64,000 nucleotides of DNA from Chryseobacterium limigenitum (lineage in GTDB: Bacteria; Bacteroidota; Bacteroidia; Flavobacteriales; Weeksellaceae). The notes below the pieces were generated by a model that made no database searches, was not told the origin of the DNA, and was given only the letters and a program-made list of their open reading frames with translations. Numbering within the stretch: the first letter of the stretch is position 1; each line of letters starts with the position of its first letter. The position numbers and the translations under genes were made by a program. The stretch lies in contig NZ_FPKW01000007.1 of NCBI RefSeq assembly GCF_900114875.1, positions 1-64,000 of the forward strand, read 5' to 3'. Below are positions 61,677 through 64,000 of the stretch, one piece after another.

Positions 61677-62123
61677 ATGAACAAAATACTTACTGTCACT
61701 TTATTTTTAAGCAGTTTCTGTTTCGCCCAGAATAATCAGAATCAGGAAATAGAAAAACCGATCCGAAACTTGTTTCTTGGAATGAAAAATGCAGATCAGG
61801 AGTTATTGAAATCTATATTTTCAGAAAGCGCAATCCTTCAAACTATTACAAAAGATGGAACAGTGAAAACGGAGAATATCTCTGATTTTATCTCATCAAT
61901 TTCCAAAGCTTCAAAAGATGATCTTGATGAAAGAATAACCATCGAAGCTGTTCATGTTGACGGAAATCTGGCGAGTGTTTTTACGCCATATCAGTTTTAC
62001 TATAAAGGAAAATTCTTGCATTGTGGAGCCAATAGTTTTCAATTGGTAAAACAAAATAATGTCTGGAAAATTCAATATATAATTGATACCAGAAGAAAAG
62101 AAAACTGTGAGAATTCAAAATAA
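61677..62123 (+). CDS. NTF2-like (SnoaL-fold) secreted protein
   Basis: A 148-residue exported protein with signal peptide (MNKILTVTLFLSSFCFAQ). EKPIRNLFLGMKNADQELLKSIFSESA and FTPYQFYYKGKFLHCGANSF suit an NTF2-like cone fold, as in putative lumazine-binding proteins. The function is unknown. I chose ATG 61677; an upstream in-frame start at 61617 adds a second hydrophobic stretch that is less likely. It ends 8 bp before the VOC gene. Confidence 0.75.
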   Translation: MNKILTVTLFLSSFCFAQNNQNQEIEKPIRNLFLGMKNADQELLKSIFSESAILQTITKDGTVKTENISDFISSISKASKDDLDERITIEAVHVDGNLASVFTPYQFYYKGKFLHCGANSFQLVKQNNVWKIQYIIDTRRKENCENSK

Positions 62124-62131
62124 ATTTAAAA

Positions 62132-62509
62132 ATGAAAATACATCATATCGCCATCATTTGTTCAGATTACGAGGTTTCTAAAAAATTCTACACAGAAGTA
62201 ATCGGATTAAATATAATTCGTGAAGTTTACCGTGAAGAAAGACAATCTTATAAGTTAGATCTTGCTATTGGTGAGCATTACGTTATCGAATTGTTTTCAT
62301 TTCCAAATCCACCAGAAAGACCGTCCCGACCAGAATCATGTGGTTTAAGACATCTGGCTTTTTCGGTTGAAAATGTTAATGAAAAACGTCTGGAATTAAT
62401 TAATAAAGGCTTAAACTGTGAAGAAATAAGAATCGATGAATTTACCGGAAAAGAATTTTTCTTTACCCAAGATCCGGACAAATTGCCTTTAGAGTTTTAT
62501 GAAATGTAA
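62132..62509 (+). CDS. VOC family protein, GloA2-like
   Basis: A 125-residue vicinal-oxygen-chelate protein. IHHIAIICSDYEVSKKFYTEVIG starts the first beta-alpha-beta-beta-beta module with a metal-binding His; ELFSFPNPPERPSRPESCGLRHLAFSVENV and FFFTQDPDKLPLEFYEM supply further ligands. It resembles the SMU1112c/GloA2 lyase group. Glyoxalase activity is possible, but not certain. It follows the NTF2-like gene. Confidence 0.86.
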   Translation: MKIHHIAIICSDYEVSKKFYTEVIGLNIIREVYREERQSYKLDLAIGEHYVIELFSFPNPPERPSRPESCGLRHLAFSVENVNEKRLELINKGLNCEEIRIDEFTGKEFFFTQDPDKLPLEFYEM

Positions 62510-62512
62510 ATA

Positions 62513-62896
62513 TTAATGAGCGTAGCCGGTAAAGAAGCTTATCGCCATAATCGCCAATACAATTGAAGAAATGACTACATAAACGTAGTCTTTTTCTTTA
62601 AGATAACCTACCAATGCGAAAACAATTCTCATTAAAGGAGTAATGATCAGGATAAGAATTCCCAGTTGAATAATAGCCATTCCTTCTCCTGCACATAGAG
62701 AATGCCAAAATTGTCCCCAAACTTTTTCAGAAGAAGATCCTACATCTAGGCTTGTATATTTTTTAGGCATTTCAAAGCCTTCGAAGAAAAGTTTAATAAA
62801 ACCAATTAATGACGTGGTTACAGATAAAAGCACGCCCAGCCTCAAAAGATTTCCAACAGAACGGTTTAGATCTACATCAGTGAAATTCTTTCTCAT
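62513..62896 (-). CDS. DUF1634 domain-containing membrane protein
   Basis: A 127-residue protein with three transmembrane helices (about 18-38, 76-98 and 105-125). It matches DUF1634, which is usually encoded beside TauE-type permeases. Its first base coincides with the last base of the TauE gene. The two probably form one transporter. Confidence 0.86.
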   Translation of the reverse strand: MRKNFTDVDLNRSVGNLLRLGVLLSVTTSLIGFIKLFFEGFEMPKKYTSLDVGSSSEKVWGQFWHSLCAGEGMAIIQLGILILIITPLMRIVFALVGYLKEKDYVYVVISSIVLAIMAISFFTGYAH

Positions 62897-63726
62897 TATC
62901 TGAAACTTTTATTGATACCGTTATACATCATGTAAATTGATAAAATCGTAATTACAATGGCGAAGAATGTTTTCAGTTTTTTTGTCTTTGAAATCATTAA
63001 TGTTTTTGAACCGATGAAACTTCCGACTACAACACCAACCAATACCGGAGCTGCAATTACAGGAATAATTTCACCTCTCTGGAAGTAGATCATGGCACTT
63101 GCAACAGCCGTTACACCGATCATAAAGTTACTTGTTGTGGTAGAAACTTTGAAAGGCAGTTTCATCATATTATCCATCGCCAAGACCTTCAATGCTCCGG
63201 AACCGATTCCTAAAAGTCCGGACATCGCCCCGGCAAACATCATCATTAAAAATCCCGGAACCGTATTTCTTGCAGAATAGCTTTTCAAAACTCCTTTGTC
63301 AGGAAATGTTCCAAATAATTTCAGCTTTTCTTCTAAGCTTCCTTTAATTACAGGTTCCTGATGATCAGGTTTTCCTTTAAGATTTAAAACAACTGTCAAA
63401 AGAAGAATACTTGCAAAAATAATTCCCAGCGTATTCGGATTCAGCATCCCGGAAACCAAAGCTCCAATGATGGCTCCGGCTGTGGTTCCGATCTCTAAAA
63501 ACATTCCGATCCTCATGTTGGTAAAGCCTTCTTTAACGAAGGCAACCGCCGCGCCGGAAGAAGTTCCGATCACCGAAATTAATGAAGCACCGATAGCATA
63601 ATGCATAGGAACGCCGAAACCCAGCGTCAATAAAGGGATGATGATAACTCCTCCTCCTAAACCTGTAAGCGAACCCAAAAGCCCTGCCGAGATGGCTCCA
63701 AGAAAGAGAATAATGATTTCTGACAT
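62896..63726 (-). CDS. TauE/SafE family sulfite exporter-like permease
   Basis: A 276-residue membrane protein with about eight helices in two repeated halves. GLLGSLTGLGGGVIIIPLLTLGFG and MSGLLGIGSGALKVLAMD are the paired conserved motifs of the TauE/SafE family, which exports sulfite, sulfoacetate and similar organic anions. It is co-transcribed with DUF1634. The substrate is not known. Confidence 0.9.
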   Translation of the reverse strand: MSEIIILFLGAISAGLLGSLTGLGGGVIIIPLLTLGFGVPMHYAIGASLISVIGTSSGAAVAFVKEGFTNMRIGMFLEIGTTAGAIIGALVSGMLNPNTLGIIFASILLLTVVLNLKGKPDHQEPVIKGSLEEKLKLFGTFPDKGVLKSYSARNTVPGFLMMMFAGAMSGLLGIGSGALKVLAMDNMMKLPFKVSTTTSNFMIGVTAVASAMIYFQRGEIIPVIAAPVLVGVVVGSFIGSKTLMISKTKKLKTFFAIVITILSIYMMYNGINKSFR

Positions 63727-63786
63727 GGTACAAATATAAAACTATTGGCGTTGTCTGACAAACTTTTAAAAAAGATTATTTTAATG

Positions 63787-63794
63787 TAATTTTG
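63787..63794 (+). promoter_or_regulatory. -7 element upstream of the DUF1543 gene
   Basis: TAATTTTG matches TAnnTTTG, 17 nt before the ATG at 63812. A -33 box is not evident. Confidence 0.4.
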
Positions 63795-63811
63795 CAGAAA
63801 CGTACAGAGAA

Positions 63812-64000
63812 ATGAATTTATTTTATGTCATTCTGGGAGCAACTCCTAAAGGTAGAAATATTGAGCAGCATGATGTTTTTTTCGGTATTGCGGAAAGCCT
63901 GAAGGATTTAGTTCCGGATATGAAGGATTTTTGGAAGGAAGCAGACGGCAAAATTCACCTCGATTGTCATCAAAAAGTACAGTTTGCAGATGGTTATGAA
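63812..64000 (+). CDS. DUF1543 domain-containing protein (5' part)
   Basis: The first 63 codons of a gene that runs past the window's end. MNLFYVILGATPKGRNIEQHD, then FFGIAESLKDLVPDM and KIHLDCHQKVQFADGYE, match the DUF1543 family. The function is unknown. It diverges from the TauE gene, with a TAnnTTTG element just upstream. Confidence 0.8.
   Translation, partial: MNLFYVILGATPKGRNIEQHDVFFGIAESLKDLVPDMKDFWKEADGKIHLDCHQKVQFADGYE

Overview
The window looks like chromosome of a low-GC member of the Bacteroidota, family Weeksellaceae, most likely Chryseobacterium or a close relative. The signs are TAnnTTTG promoter elements in place of -10 boxes, few clear Shine-Dalgarno sites, a type IX secretion (T9SS) sorting domain, a moxR/bat operon, a mevalonate-pathway gene (mvaD), an OlsF-type acyltransferase, and microviridin-like precursors of the kind described from Chryseobacterium. 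The assignment rests on recognised gene families; no database search was possible.

Layout. 0-5.8 kb: two identical tRNA-Phe genes, olsF-lysC on the minus strand, then fbp-menC. 6-14 kb: a DUF900-type hydrolase, glnS, an MFS transporter, a YpdA-like reductase, an EVE protein, a lipoprotein, a glycosyltransferase, and a GxxExxY gene inside an inverted-repeat element. 14.4-19.8 kb: minus-strand YfhO, DUF4834, a DUF6263-like lipoprotein, rlmB and a DinB protein. 20-23 kb: two secreted proteins, one resembling peptide-N-glycosidase F with a T9SS tail. 23.3-31.3 kb: a moxR-GNAT-DUF58-batABCD operon. 31.3-45.2 kb: marC, two menaquinone-type genes, acyltransferase, PspC/PadR pair, P450, HD hydrolase, a hotdog thioesterase downstream of a cobalamin riboswitch, a small ABC module and mutS2. 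45.3-52.8 kb: GNAT, a frameshifted TPR gene, ung, lipoproteins, mscS, pdxJ and an esterase. 52.9-56 kb: a graspetide (microviridin/chryseoviridin-type RiPP) cluster. 56.4-64 kb: an epimerase, acyl-CoA ligase, mvaD, endonuclease-like protein, small enzymes, a TauE/DUF1634 pair and the start of a DUF1543 gene.

The most notable system is the graspetide cluster. Four tandem precursor genes each encode a PFFxSFLEKQ leader, a GG site, three or four T-x4-D units, and a terminal TxKYPSD core. They are followed by a hairpin terminator and two overlapping ATP-grasp ligases of MdnB/MvdC and MdnC/MvdD type. By analogy with chryseoviridin, each peptide should become a chain of small ester rings ending in a microviridin-like cage. 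No protease or exporter lies beside the cluster.

The intergenic DNA carries several dispersed inverted-repeat families. Some of them have entered coding sequence: the isochorismate synthase, the glycosyltransferase, and the 3' end of the YfhO gene. Together they suggest active small repeat elements in this genome.
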